Positions 14,889 through 24,200 of a stretch of DNA of 39,289 nt are shown here, in pieces; within the stretch, counting starts at the first letter, position 1, and the number at the start of each line of letters is the position of its first letter. The position numbers were made by a program, and so were the translations under genes. Location: contig NZ_MAXF01000092.1 in assembly GCF_001704635.1 (NCBI RefSeq), forward strand, positions 1 through 39,289. The letters are read 5' to 3'. The stretch comes from Streptomyces sparsogenes (lineage in GTDB: Bacteria; Actinomycetota; Actinomycetes; Streptomycetales; Streptomycetaceae). The notes beneath the pieces were generated by a model, which was not told where the DNA came from, did not search any database, and was given only the letters and a program-made list of their open reading frames with translations.

Positions 14889-15389
14889 CTAGGAGGCCGA
14901 GGCCGCCTGGGGCACGGGGGCGTGCACGGCGGCCAGCGCGGCGTTGAAGCGGGTGAGCAGGTCGCAGAAGATGTCCTGCTCCTCCGCGGTCCAGCCGTCG
15001 GTCACCTGCGCCATCAGGGCGCGCCGCGAGGAGCGCACCTCCTCCAGGCGGGCCTTGCCGCGCGGGGAGAGCTGGAGGACGACCGCGCGGCCGTCCTCGG
15101 GGTGGGAGGTGCGCTTGACCATGCCGGAGTCGACGAGCGGGGCGACCTGTCGGGTCACGGTGGACGAGTCGATGCCCATACCGGCGGCGAGCGCCTTGAC
15201 GCCCATCGGTCCTTCCTGGTCGAGCCGGTTGAGCAGCAGGTACGCGGCGCGGTCCATGGAGTTCCGGGCCTGTCCGACGCCGCCGAGCCGGGTCTGTTCG
15301 GCGCGCCGGGCGAAGACCGCGACCTGGTGCTGCAGGAGGTCGAGTACGCCGGTGTCGAGGTGGGTCGTCATGTCCGATTGGGTGGGCAT
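14889..15389 (-). CDS. MarR-family transcriptional regulator
   Basis: A 166-residue MarR regulator that should act as a dimer. A helical N-terminus is followed by the winged helix-turn-helix GVKALAAGMGIDSSTVTRQVAPLVDSGMVKRT, the wing HPEDGRAVVLQLSPRGKA and C-terminal dimerisation helices ending in Ala/Pro. The start at 15389 (MPTQSD) or an internal ATG at 15371 (MTTHLD) are both possible. It is divergent from ilvA across about 146 bp, so it may control itself or ilvA. No cysteine-based redox motif was seen. Confidence 0.88.
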   Translation of the reverse strand: MPTQSDMTTHLDTGVLDLLQHQVAVFARRAEQTRLGGVGQARNSMDRAAYLLLNRLDQEGPMGVKALAAGMGIDSSTVTRQVAPLVDSGMVKRTSHPEDGRAVVLQLSPRGKARLEEVRSSRRALMAQVTDGWTAEEQDIFCDLLTRFNAALAAVHAPVPQAASAS

Positions 15390-15535
15390 GGACTAAGGCT
15401 CACTTCATGCGGTGGTCTGTGGGATGGGGCACAGAGTACGCGGCCGGGGGCCCGCCCGTACGGGGGCTGCAGAAACCTGCCGCCTCGATCCGGCCAGCGC
15501 TGGGGCGCGTGGGGCGAGCTGCGAGACTTGGGACC

Positions 15536-16816
15536 ATGGCCGCACGCGAGACCCCCGTTCCCGGTACCAATTCCTCCGCTTATCCGGGTCTCCCGGCGTC
15601 CCCGTCCGACGCCCCGGGACCCACGCTCGACGATGTGCGCGCGGCGCAGAAGATGCTGTCGGGGGTCTCCCGGGTCACCGCGCTCGAGGGCAGCCGCCAC
15701 CTGACCGCTCTGCTCGGCTCACCGGTGCATTTCAAGTGCGAGAACCTGCAGCGTACGGGCTCCTTCAAGCTGCGCGGGGCCTATGTGCGGATCGCCGGGC
15801 TCAGCCCCGCGGAGCGGGCCGCGGGCGTGGTGGCGGCCAGCGCCGGGAACCACGCGCAGGGCGTCGCGCTGGCCGCCTCGCTGCTGGGCGTGCGCTCGAC
15901 CGTCTTCATGCCGCAGGGCGCTCCGCTGCCGAAGATCGCGGCCACCCGGGACTACGGCGCCGATGTGCGGCTGCACGGCCAGATCGTGGACGAGACGATG
16001 CGCGCGGCGCAGGAGTACGCGCGGCAGACGGGCGCGGTCTTCATTCACCCCTTCGACCACCCGGACATCATCGCGGGGCAGGGCACGGTGGGCCTGGAGA
16101 TCCTGGAGCAGTGCCCCGAGGTGCGCACGGTCGTGGTGGGCGTCGGCGGGGGCGGGCTCGCGGCGGGGGTGGCGGTGGCGGTGAAGGCGCTGCGGCCGGA
16201 CGTGCGGGTGGTGGGGGTGCAGGCGGCGGGCGCCGCGGCGTATCCGCCCTCGCTGGCGGCGGGGCACCCGGTGGCGATCGAGTCACCCACGACGATGGCC
16301 GACGGGATCAAGGTGGGGCGGCCGGGCGACGTCCCGTTCCGGATCGTCGATGAGCTCGTGGACGAGGTCCGTACGGTCTCCGAGGACGCGCTGGCCGCCG
16401 CCCTGCTGCTGTGCCTGGAGCGGGCGAAGCTGGTGGTCGAGCCGGCCGGGGCCTGCCCGGTGGCCGCGCTGCTCGCCGAGCCGGAGGCCTTCGAGGGGCC
16501 GGTGGTGGCGGTGCTCTCGGGCGGCAATGTGGACCCGCTGCTGATGCAGCGCATCCTGCGGCACGGCATGGCGGCGGCGGGGCGCTATCTGTCGCTGCGG
16601 CTGCGGCTCACTGACCGGCCGGGGGCGCTCGCCACCCTTTTGGCGGCACTGTCGGCGGTGGATGCCAACGTGCTGGACGTGGGCCATGTACGCACCGATC
16701 CCCGGCTCGGGCTCACCGAGGCCGAGGTGGAGCTGCACCTGGAGACGAAGGGGCCGCTCCACTGCGACGAGGTGCGGGAGGCGCTGCGCGAGGCGGGCTA
16801 CACGGTGATGCCGTAG
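15536..16816 (+). CDS. ilvA: Threonine ammonia-lyase (dehydratase)
   Basis: A 426-residue PLP enzyme converting threonine to 2-oxobutyrate and ammonia. The PLP lysine is K78 in SFKLRGAY. SAGNHAQGVA binds the substrate carboxylate, and VGVGGGGLAAGVA is the glycine loop for the PLP phosphate. A C-terminal ACT-like domain starts near residue 345 (LRLRLTDRPGALATLLAAL) and suggests allosteric control. Length and the single ACT-like domain match the shorter threonine dehydratase type rather than the long two-ACT IlvA. The start is the ATG at 15536, which begins the normal N-terminus; a longer reading from 15407 adds low-quality sequence. It divides 2-oxobutyrate supply with metB. Confidence 0.93.
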   Translation: MAARETPVPGTNSSAYPGLPASPSDAPGPTLDDVRAAQKMLSGVSRVTALEGSRHLTALLGSPVHFKCENLQRTGSFKLRGAYVRIAGLSPAERAAGVVAASAGNHAQGVALAASLLGVRSTVFMPQGAPLPKIAATRDYGADVRLHGQIVDETMRAAQEYARQTGAVFIHPFDHPDIIAGQGTVGLEILEQCPEVRTVVVGVGGGGLAAGVAVAVKALRPDVRVVGVQAAGAAAYPPSLAAGHPVAIESPTTMADGIKVGRPGDVPFRIVDELVDEVRTVSEDALAAALLLCLERAKLVVEPAGACPVAALLAEPEAFEGPVVAVLSGGNVDPLLMQRILRHGMAAAGRYLSLRLRLTDRPGALATLLAALSAVDANVLDVGHVRTDPRLGLTEAEVELHLETKGPLHCDEVREALREAGYTVMP

Positions 16817-16940
16817 GGGCCCGCGCCGCTGTCCCCACCGCTGTCCCCGCTGTTTTCCACAGGCGTGGACAGGCGGGGTAATTCGGGCGAAAGTTAAATC
16901 CTTCTATGAGCACGCCCAGCACGCCCGATGGGGGACGCAT

Positions 16941-17924
16941 ATGCCAGGTGCGATCTATGCCGAGGGTCTGGTGAAGACCTTCGGAGACGTCAGAGCTCTG
17001 GACGGGGTCGATCTCGACGTACCGGAGGGGACCGTGCTCGGGCTGCTCGGGCCCAATGGGGCGGGGAAGACCACCGCGGTGCGCGTGCTGACCACCCTGC
17101 TGCGGCCGGACCGCGGAAAGGCGCTGGTGGCGGGCGTGGATGTGCTGCGCCATCCCAATGAGGTGCGCCGCTCGATCGGGCTGTCCGGGCAGTTCGCCGC
17201 GGTCGACGAGTATCTGACCGGCCGTGAGAACCTGCGCATGGTGGGCCGGCTGTACCAGATGGGCGGGCGGGAGGCGAAGGCGCGCGCGAGCGAGCTGCTG
17301 GAGCGGTTCCGTCTGACCGACGCGGCCGACCGCGTCGCCAAGACGTACTCGGGCGGCATGCGCCGCCGCCTGGACCTGGCGGCGGCCCTGGTCGTCAGCC
17401 CGCCGGTGATGTTCATGGACGAGCCGACGACGGGGCTGGACCCGCGCAACCGGCAGGCGCTGTGGGAGGTCATCCAGGAGCTGGTGGCGGGCGGCACGAC
17501 GCTGCTGCTGACCACCCAGTATCTGGAGGAGGCCGACCATCTGGCGCATGACATCTGTGTGATCGACCACGGCCGGGTCATCGCGCGCGGCACCTCCGAC
17601 CAGCTCAAGGCGCGCACGGGCGGGGAGCGGGTGGAGGTCGTGGTCCATGAGCGCGCCGATATCCCGGTCGCGGAGGAGGTGCTGCGCGGCTTCGGCAAGG
17701 GCGAGATCTCCGTGCGGCGGCACACCCGCGAGGTGACCGTCCCGGTCGTCGGCGGGGCCAAGCTGCTCGCGGAGGTGATCCGGGAGCTGGACGCGCGCGG
17801 GGTGGAGATCGACGACATCGGGCTGCGCCGCCCGACCCTCGACGACGTGTTCATCTCGCTCACCGGCCATGGCGCCGAGGGCGACGGGGCCGAGAGCGAC
17901 GGTGCCGAGGAGGAGGTCAAGTGA
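16941..17924 (+). CDS. DrrA-type ABC transporter ATP-binding protein
   Basis: A 327-residue ABC ATPase of the daunorubicin-resistance (DrrA) type. Walker A is GPNGAGKTT at 37-45, the Q-loop follows near GLSGQFAAVDEYLTG, the signature is YSGGMRRRLDLA near 135, Walker B is VMFMDEP near 156, and the H-loop lies in LLLTTQYLEEAD. A DrrA-type C-terminal extension ends in RPTLDDVFISLTGH and an acidic tail. With the permease next to it, it should power export of a hydrophobic compound or lipid. GGGGGACGCAT precedes the ATG. The stop shares TGATG with the permease start. Confidence 0.95.
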   Translation: MPGAIYAEGLVKTFGDVRALDGVDLDVPEGTVLGLLGPNGAGKTTAVRVLTTLLRPDRGKALVAGVDVLRHPNEVRRSIGLSGQFAAVDEYLTGRENLRMVGRLYQMGGREAKARASELLERFRLTDAADRVAKTYSGGMRRRLDLAAALVVSPPVMFMDEPTTGLDPRNRQALWEVIQELVAGGTTLLLTTQYLEEADHLAHDICVIDHGRVIARGTSDQLKARTGGERVEVVVHERADIPVAEEVLRGFGKGEISVRRHTREVTVPVVGGAKLLAEVIRELDARGVEIDDIGLRRPTLDDVFISLTGHGAEGDGAESDGAEEEVK

Positions 17925-18907
17925 TGGCCGCGGTGAACGAGAGCACACCCGGGGCGACGCCCGACATGACCCCTGAGACGACTGCGGGAGCGGGCCCCGA
18001 GGCGACCGCCGGGTCGGGCCCCGAGACCAGGCCCGGGGCGGGCTCCGGGACGGCGGACGGCCGGGCCGGCCGCGTCGCCGTGGCTCCCCGGGCGCGCGGC
18101 GGGCTCCTCCAGTCGGTCCGCGACTCCCTGGTCGTGGCGCAGCGCAACCTCATCCGCATGGCGCGGATCCCCGAGGTGGTGGTGTTCGGCCTCGTCCAGC
18201 CGATCATGTTCGTGGTGCTGTTCAGCTATGTGTTCGGCGGGGCGATCATGGTGCCGGGGCAGAGCAGCGCCGACGCCGATGTGTACCGGGAGTTCCTCAT
18301 GGCGGGGATCTTCGCGCAGACCGTCACCTTCGCGACGGCGGGCGCGGGCGCCGGGATCGCCGACGACATGCACAAGGGCCTGATCGACCGCTTCCGCTCC
18401 CTGCCGATGGCGCGCGGCGCGGTGCTCACCGGCCGCACCCTCGCGGATCTGGTGCAGACGGCGCTGACGCTGGTGGTGCTGGCGATCGTCGCGGTGATCG
18501 TGGGCTGGCGGATCCACGACGGGGTGCCGAAAGCGCTGGCCGCCTTCGGGCTGCTGCTCCTGCTGGGCTACGCCTTCTCGTGGATCGGCGCGCTCATCGG
18601 GCTGTCCGTGCGCACCCCCGAGGCGGCCACCTCCGGCGGGCTGATCTGGCTGTTCCCCCTGACGTTCCTCTCGAACGCCTTCGTGCCCTCCAGCAAGATG
18701 CCCGCCTTCCTGGGGCACATCGCCGACTGGAACCCGTTCAGCGCCACCGTGCAGGCGAGCCGCGAGCTGTTCGGCAACCCCGAGGGGCTGGTCTCCGACG
18801 CCTGGCCGATGCAGCATCCGGTGCTCGCCTCGGTCCTCTGGTCGACCCTGATCATCCTGGTCTTCCGGACGCTGTCGGTCCGGAAATACCGCTCGGCGAC
18901 CGCCTGA
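17924..18907 (+). CDS. DrrB-type ABC-2 transporter permease
   Basis: A 327-residue ABC-2 permease, partner of the ATPase. An unusual Ala/Gly/Pro/Thr-rich N-terminal 55 residues (TPGATPDMTPETTAG) is followed by a family-typical DSLVVAQRNLIRMARIPEVVVFGLVQPIMFVVLF. Six membrane helices and an extracellular loop come next, and the conserved TFLSNAFVPSSKMP segment lies near the end. The ATG at 17924 is used; a GTG directly before it at 17921 is equally served by GAGGAGG. The TGA stop sits inside a 14-bp perfect hairpin. Confidence 0.93.
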   Translation: MAAVNESTPGATPDMTPETTAGAGPEATAGSGPETRPGAGSGTADGRAGRVAVAPRARGGLLQSVRDSLVVAQRNLIRMARIPEVVVFGLVQPIMFVVLFSYVFGGAIMVPGQSSADADVYREFLMAGIFAQTVTFATAGAGAGIADDMHKGLIDRFRSLPMARGAVLTGRTLADLVQTALTLVVLAIVAVIVGWRIHDGVPKALAAFGLLLLLGYAFSWIGALIGLSVRTPEAATSGGLIWLFPLTFLSNAFVPSSKMPAFLGHIADWNPFSATVQASRELFGNPEGLVSDAWPMQHPVLASVLWSTLIILVFRTLSVRKYRSATA

Positions 18908-18923
18908 GCAGGCGGTCGCCGAG
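18892..18923. terminator. 14-bp perfect hairpin spanning the permease stop codon
   Basis: Arms CTCGGCGACCGCCT (18892-18905) and AGGCGGTCGCCGAG (18910-18923) are perfectly complementary with a GAGC loop. The TGA stop of the permease (18905-18907) lies at the top of the stem. The next gene, greA, converges from the right, so the structure can end transcripts from both sides. There is no U-tract. Confidence 0.75.
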
Positions 18924-18964
18924 ATCGGGGCGCTCAAGGGCCGGCCGAGCGGCTGGTGGGGGGC

Positions 18965-19462
18965 TCAGGCCTGGTAGGGCTTGGCCTCAAGGATCTTCAC
19001 CGACGCGGTGCGGCCGTTCGGCAGCTCATAGGTGGCGTCCTGGCCGACCTTCTTGCCGTTCACACCCTGGCCCAGCGGGGACTGCGGCGAGTACGTCTCG
19101 ATGTCCGAGCTCGCGTATTCGCGGGAGGCCAGCAGAAAGGTCAGGGTGTCGTCCGGGTCGCCGTCGAAGGCGATGGTGACGACCATGCCCGGGGCGACCA
19201 CCCCGGTGTCCGCGGGGGCCTCGCCCACCTTCGCGTGCTGCAGCAGCTGCGTCAGCTGGCGCACGCGGAGCTCTTGCTTGCCCTGCTCTTCCTTGGCGGC
19301 GTGGTACCCGCCGTTCTCCCGCAGGTCACCTTCCTCGCGGGCAGCCTCGATCTTCTTCGCGATCTCGACACGTGCGGGACCCGACAGGTACTCCAGCTCG
19401 GCCTTGAGCTGGTCGTACGCCTCCTGGGTCAGCCAGGTGACGTTCTCGCTGGTCTGGGTCAC
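18965..19462 (-). CDS. greA: Transcription elongation factor GreA
   Basis: A 165-residue GreA that rescues backtracked RNA polymerase by stimulating transcript cleavage. The N-terminal coiled coil carries the acidic tip in EEGDLRENGGYHAAKEEQ (D46 and E49 at the expected places; GG replaces the more usual AE). The C-terminal FKBP-like domain ends in SPLGQGVNGKKVGQDATYELPNG. The GTG at 19462 is chosen because GAGGAG precedes it and it gives the family length. It lies 163 bp after the DUF4307 gene on the same strand. Confidence 0.95.
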   Translation of the reverse strand: MTQTSENVTWLTQEAYDQLKAELEYLSGPARVEIAKKIEAAREEGDLRENGGYHAAKEEQGKQELRVRQLTQLLQHAKVGEAPADTGVVAPGMVVTIAFDGDPDDTLTFLLASREYASSDIETYSPQSPLGQGVNGKKVGQDATYELPNGRTASVKILEAKPYQA

Positions 19463-19625
19463 AGGTGCTCCTCGTCGGTGCTGGGAATACAAATGAACGC
19501 CCTACTCAGAAGGGTGCGCCTTCAAAGCCGGGCGAAACCACGAGCCTAACAATTACGGGCGGAAACGGGGAGGAGGAATGTGGGCGCAACGCGTACGAAA
19601 CGCGTCAGTGCAGGTCAGACAGGGA

Positions 19626-20036
19626 TCAGTGGGTCGACGCCGGGTCGCAGCCGACCAGCTCGGCGGCGGTCGCCCGGGCCGTGGTGCGCACCGTCACGAC
19701 CTTGACCACATCGTCCTGCCCCTTGCCGAAGGTGAAGTCCTTGCGACCCACCTCGCCGTGATCCTCGTCCAGGGTGCGCACGGTGCACACCCCGGTGGTG
19801 CCGGTGTCCTTGGTGACCTCGAGGCGCACCTCGACGGCGTCGTCGGAGACCACCTTGTAGCCGGTCACCCGGCCGCTGATGTCCTGGCCGGCGATGTACG
19901 AGTAACCGAACCAGGCGATCATGGCGAGGAACCCGGCGCCGAGCACCGCGCCCAGGATCTTCAGCTTGCGATCGGCGCGCTGGTCCGCGGACCGGCCGTA
20001 ACGCCCGACGGGCAGCCCCTCGCGCACCGTGGCCAT
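19626..20036 (-). CDS. DUF4307 membrane-anchored protein
   Basis: A 136-residue DUF4307 protein. A short cytoplasmic N-terminus with GRYGRSADQRADRKLK precedes one membrane helix (about 29-50). An extracellular beta-rich domain follows (ISGRVTGYKVVSDDAVEVRLEVTKD, then GVCTVRTLDEDHGEVG). The cysteine in GVCTVR and a C-terminal VGCDP cysteine could form a disulfide. It is widespread in actinobacteria next to mca; function unknown. The ATG has AGGAGGAACG upstream. It is divergent from mca across 96 bp. Confidence 0.9.
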   Translation of the reverse strand: MATVREGLPVGRYGRSADQRADRKLKILGAVLGAGFLAMIAWFGYSYIAGQDISGRVTGYKVVSDDAVEVRLEVTKDTGTTGVCTVRTLDEDHGEVGRKDFTFGKGQDDVVKVVTVRTTARATAAELVGCDPASTH

Positions 20037-20132
20037 GATCGTTCCTCCTGGTTGGGGGACCCGGAATTATTCGCCCCCGGTTTGGGTCACTATAGAAGCC
20101 GTCTTCCACGATGAATCACCGAGGATCGAGAC

Positions 20133-21005
20133 TTGACTGATCAGCTGCGTTTGATGGCCGTCCACGCCCACCCCGACGACGAGTCGAGCAAGGGCGCGGC
20201 CACCATGGCCAAGTACGTGTCCGAGGGGGTGGACGTGCTGGTCGCGACCTGCACAGGCGGTGAGCGCGGGTCCATCCTCAACCCCAAGCTCCAGGGGGAC
20301 CCCTATATCGAGGAGCACATCCACGAGGTGCGCGCCAAGGAGATGGACGAGGCGCGCGAGATCCTCGGCGTCAAGCAGGAGTGGCTGGGCTATGTGGACT
20401 CCGGGCTGCCGGAGGGCGACCCGCTGCCGCCGCTGCCCGAGGGCTGCTTCGCGCTGCAGGACGTGGACGAGGCGGCGGGCACCCTGGTCAAGCTGATCCG
20501 TGAGTTCAAGCCGCACGTCATCACCACGTACGACGAGAACGGCGGCTATCCGCACCCCGACCACATCATGACCCACAAGATCTCGATGGTGGCCTTCGAC
20601 GCCGCGGGGGACCCGGAGAAGTACCCCGAGGCGGGCGCGCCGTGGCAGCCGCTGAAGCTCTACTACAACCAGGGCTTCAACCGGCCGCGCACCGTCGCCC
20701 TGCACGAGGCGCTGCTCGCGCGCGGCCTGGAGTCGCCGTACGGGGAGTGGCTGGAGCGCTGGAAGGAGTTCGAGCGGGCCGAGCGCACCCTGACCACCTT
20801 CGTCCCCTGCTCCGACTTCTTCGAGATCCGCGACAAGGCGCTGATCGCGCACCGCACCCAGATCGACCCCGACGGCGGCTGGTTCCGGGTGCCGATGGAC
20901 ATCCAGAAGGAGGTCTGGCCCACGGAGGAGTACGAGCTCGCCAAGTCGCTCGTGGACACTTCCCTCCCCGAGGACGACCTCTTCGCGGGCATCCGCAACA
21001 ATTGA
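20133..21005 (+). CDS. mca: Mycothiol S-conjugate amidase Mca
   Basis: A 290-residue zinc-dependent amidase of the LmbE/MshB/Mca family. It cleaves mycothiol S-conjugates to a mercapturic acid and GlcN-Ins, detoxifying electrophiles. The N-terminal metal motif is HAHPDDESSKG (H13, D16) and the second zinc histidine is in GYPHPDHIMTHK near residue 143. TTYDENGGYPHPDH is typical of Mca and MshB; length and the downstream small membrane gene favour Mca. The start is TTG at 20133, in good context with the conserved LRLMAVHAHPDDE. The next gene begins four bases after the stop. Confidence 0.93.
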   Translation: MTDQLRLMAVHAHPDDESSKGAATMAKYVSEGVDVLVATCTGGERGSILNPKLQGDPYIEEHIHEVRAKEMDEAREILGVKQEWLGYVDSGLPEGDPLPPLPEGCFALQDVDEAAGTLVKLIREFKPHVITTYDENGGYPHPDHIMTHKISMVAFDAAGDPEKYPEAGAPWQPLKLYYNQGFNRPRTVALHEALLARGLESPYGEWLERWKEFERAERTLTTFVPCSDFFEIRDKALIAHRTQIDPDGGWFRVPMDIQKEVWPTEEYELAKSLVDTSLPEDDLFAGIRNN

Positions 21006-21009
21006 GCTC

Positions 21010-21267
21010 ATGATGAGTGCGACCAGCACCCTGGCCATGACGCATCTCGTGCCGCTCGCCAAGGAGCTCGACCAGAACAAGGTGACGCCGGGGGTCCTCG
21101 GCTTCATCGTCTTCGCGCTGATCGGCGGTGCGGTATGGCTGCTGATGAAGTCGATGAACAAGCACATGAAGAAGGTGGACTTCGAGGAGGAGCCGGAGGA
21201 CGGGAAGACCCCGGCCGCCGCGTCCTCGACGGCCGCGCGCGGTCCCAAGGGCGAGCGCACGGCCTGA
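21010..21267 (+). CDS. Small single-helix membrane protein behind mca
   Basis: An 85-residue protein with one membrane helix (GVLGFIVFALIGGAVWLLMKSM, about 28-49). It is followed by a basic patch (NKHMKKVDF), an acidic stretch and a Thr/Ala-rich tail. ATG ATG at 21010 and 21013 are alternative starts. It begins four bases after mca and is probably co-transcribed. Similar genes accompany mca in Streptomyces. No function known. It converges with the STAND gene 15 bp away. Confidence 0.82.
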   Translation: MMSATSTLAMTHLVPLAKELDQNKVTPGVLGFIVFALIGGAVWLLMKSMNKHMKKVDFEEEPEDGKTPAAASSTAARGPKGERTA

Positions 21268-21282
21268 GGTCCGCTTCATAGA

Positions 21283-24200
21283 TCACCCCGGCTGATCACC
21301 CCGGTCGCCCGGGGCATTGAGCCCTCCCGGGGCATCCGGCCCTCCCGGGGTGTCCCGGGGGCCTGGCGCGGTCGGCAGGACGGCCATGACCTCGCGGGCG
21401 TGGCGGCTCGGCACCATGCCGAGCTGCCATGCCTGCCATCCCGTCTCCGGCTCCACCCCGCGCTCCAGCACCAGCGCGAACGCCTCCGCGCACCCCTCCA
21501 GCCGCGCGTCCCCCGCCCAGTCGGCCGCCCGCAGCTCGCCCAGCAGCTCCGCCAGCTCCTCCTGGGCCACCGCGGTGCCGACGACCGAGCCGCCCGCCGA
21601 GGCGAACGGCAGCAGCGTGCAGCGCAGGAACCGGGCCCAGCTCTCGCCGCGCCGGTCGCCGTACCCCGCGAACAGCTCCGCCGCCTCCGCCACCAGATCC
21701 AGCGCTTGCGACGCCCGCCCGTTTCCCGCGTCGATCACCGCGAGCTCCACACAGGACCAGGCCTCGCCGTGGGCCACCCCCACCCGGCGGAAGTCCTGCC
21801 GCGCGTCCTGAAGCAGCTGCCGCGCGAACCCGCTGTTGCGCAGCGAGCCGGTCCGCGCCGCCCGCAGATCCCGGGTGACCCGCGCCGCGTGGTGACGGGC
21901 ACAGGCCAGCCCGTACACATCCCGCATCCGGCTGAACATCGTGCGGGCCCGCTCCAGGTCGCGCAGCGCCGAGTCGTGGTCGCCCCGCTCCTCGAGCGCC
22001 TGGCCCAGGTGGTACAGCGTCCACGCCTCGCCGCGCGCGTCCTCGTTCTCCCGGTGGCGGGACAGGGCCTGGCGCAGCCCGTCCACGGCCGCCGAGGCCT
22101 CCCCGGCCACCAGCCGGGCCCGCGCCAGCTGCGTCAGCGCCCAGGCATCGCCGCGCTGGTCCTGCGTGCGGCCGTACGCCTCCAGCGCCTCGCGCAGCTC
22201 CCGCTCCGCGCGCGGCACCTCGCCCATGCGCAGACACGCCTGGCCGAGCTGGAAGTGCGCCCACGCCTGGCCATGGACGCTCTCGCTCTCCCGATGCAGC
22301 TCCAGCGCCGTGTCCAGCAGCTCCAGCGCGCTCGCGAGCCGGCCCCGGTCGCGCTCCACCGCGGCCAGCGCGTGCATGGTCCACGCCCGGTCCGCGCGCA
22401 GCTCGCCGGCCGCCTGCAACTCCATGGCCTCGGTCAGCTTGGCCGCGGCCTCGGTGAGATTGCCCTGGTGGTGCAGGGTGATGCCCAGGCTGCACAGCGC
22501 ACGGGCCGCGCCCGCCTCGTGGCGCGCCTCGAAGTACAGGTCGACCACCGAGGACAGGGTGGTGCGGGCCTGGTCCAGCTCGCCCAGCTGGCGGGCCGCG
22601 ATACCGGTGCGCCACTGCACCGAGCGCATCAGCAGTCCTTGGTCGACGGCCTGGGTCAGCTCGCTGATCTCCCCGAGCCGGTACAGGTCACCGCGCAGCA
22701 GGCAGTAGTCGCACAGCGCGCCCAGCAGGTGCAGCACCGCCGACTGATCGACGCCCTCGGCGTGGCGCAGGGCCGCCGTGATGAAGCTCGACTCGTCGTC
22801 CAGCCAGCGCAGCGCCGCGTCCAGCGAGGTGAAGCCATGGCCGCCCGCCGCGCCCCTGGTGAAGACGTCGGCGCGGGTGGAGGTCTTGCCGTCGACCATC
22901 CGGATCACCGAGTCCGCGAGCTCCGCGTAGCTGCGGATCAGCCGCTCCTGGGCGGCGGTGCGCCGGACCGGCTCCTCCTCGTCCATCAGCCGGCCGTGGG
23001 CGAAGCCGCGCACCAGGTCGTGGAGGCGGTAGCGGCTGCCGCGGACGTGCTGGATCAGCCCGGCGCGGGCCAGCGCGTCCAGATGGCGGGCCGCCTCCCG
23101 GGCGTCCGTCTCCAGCAGCGCGGCCGCCGCGGCGGCGCCCAGACTGGCCCGCCCGGCCAGCGCCAGCCGGCGCAGCAGCCGCCGGGCGTCCTCGGTCTGG
23201 TCCGTGTAGCGCAGCCACAGGGCCCGCTCCACGGGACCCACAGGGCCGTACGCCCCCAGGGCGGTGACCAGGGCGTCAGGGGTGCGGGCGCCCAGCGAGG
23301 AACCCGCGACGCGCAGCGCCAGCGGCAGCCGCCCGCACAGCTCGGCGATCCGCTCCACGGACTGCCCGTCGTAGGGCCCCGCGCCGGCCGGCTCCTCGGC
23401 GAAGGCGCGCAGCAGCTCCTCGGCGCCCGGCTGGTCCAGCGGGCCGACCTCCAGCCGGTGGACCCACGCGGCCAGGTCGGGCGGCAGCGCCAGCGGGTCG
23501 CGCGAGGTGACCAGGACCAGGCTGTCGGACCGCTCCGGGATCAGGGTGCGCACCTGCTCGGCGTCGCTGGCGTCGTCCAGCACGATCGCCACGGGCAGGC
23601 CGGTCAGATGCTGGTGGTACAGCTCGGCGAGCCGCCCGACATGCTGCCCCTGGGCCGACCGCTCCCGGAAGAGCAGCTGCTCGCGGGGCGCGCCGAGTCG
23701 GTTGAGCAGGTGCAGCAGCGCGTCCCGGGTGGCCAGCGGGGGCTGGTCGGGGCTGTCGCCGCGCAGATCCACCAGGCACGCGCCGCGGAACTGGTCGCGC
23801 AGATGGTGGGCCGCCCGCACCGCCAGCATCGTCCGGCCCGCCCCGGGCGGGCCCTCCAGCAGCACCACCGTCGGCCTGGTCTCCGTGCTCGCCCGCGCCT
23901 GACGCACCCACTGCGCGATCTGGGTGAGCTGCGCCCGGCGCCCGGCGAACGGGCCGTCCGCCTCGGGCAGATGGCCGAAGGACTGCTCCAGCACGCTGCG
24001 TCTGCGGGCCGCCTGGCTGCGGTCCGCGCCGCGCAGCCGGGGCGCCTGGCCGGCCCGGACCCCGGAGCCCGCGCGGCCCCCGCCACCGCGGCCCGAAGAG
24101 CCCGCGCCGGACCCCGCGCCGGACCCCGCGCCGGCGCCCGCGCCCGACCCCGCGCCGGAGCCGGAGCGCCGGTCGGCGCCGCCGCCGCGGGTGGCGGCCG

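Noticed and set aside
16817..16940. ATG at 16906 as a leaderless start for the ABC ATPase
   Set aside because: It is out of frame with the ATPase; the ATG at 16941 with GGGGGAC upstream begins the normal N-terminus.
16955..18937. 660-codon minus-strand ORF opposite the ABC pair
   Set aside because: Shadow of the exporter genes, which show full ABC signatures.
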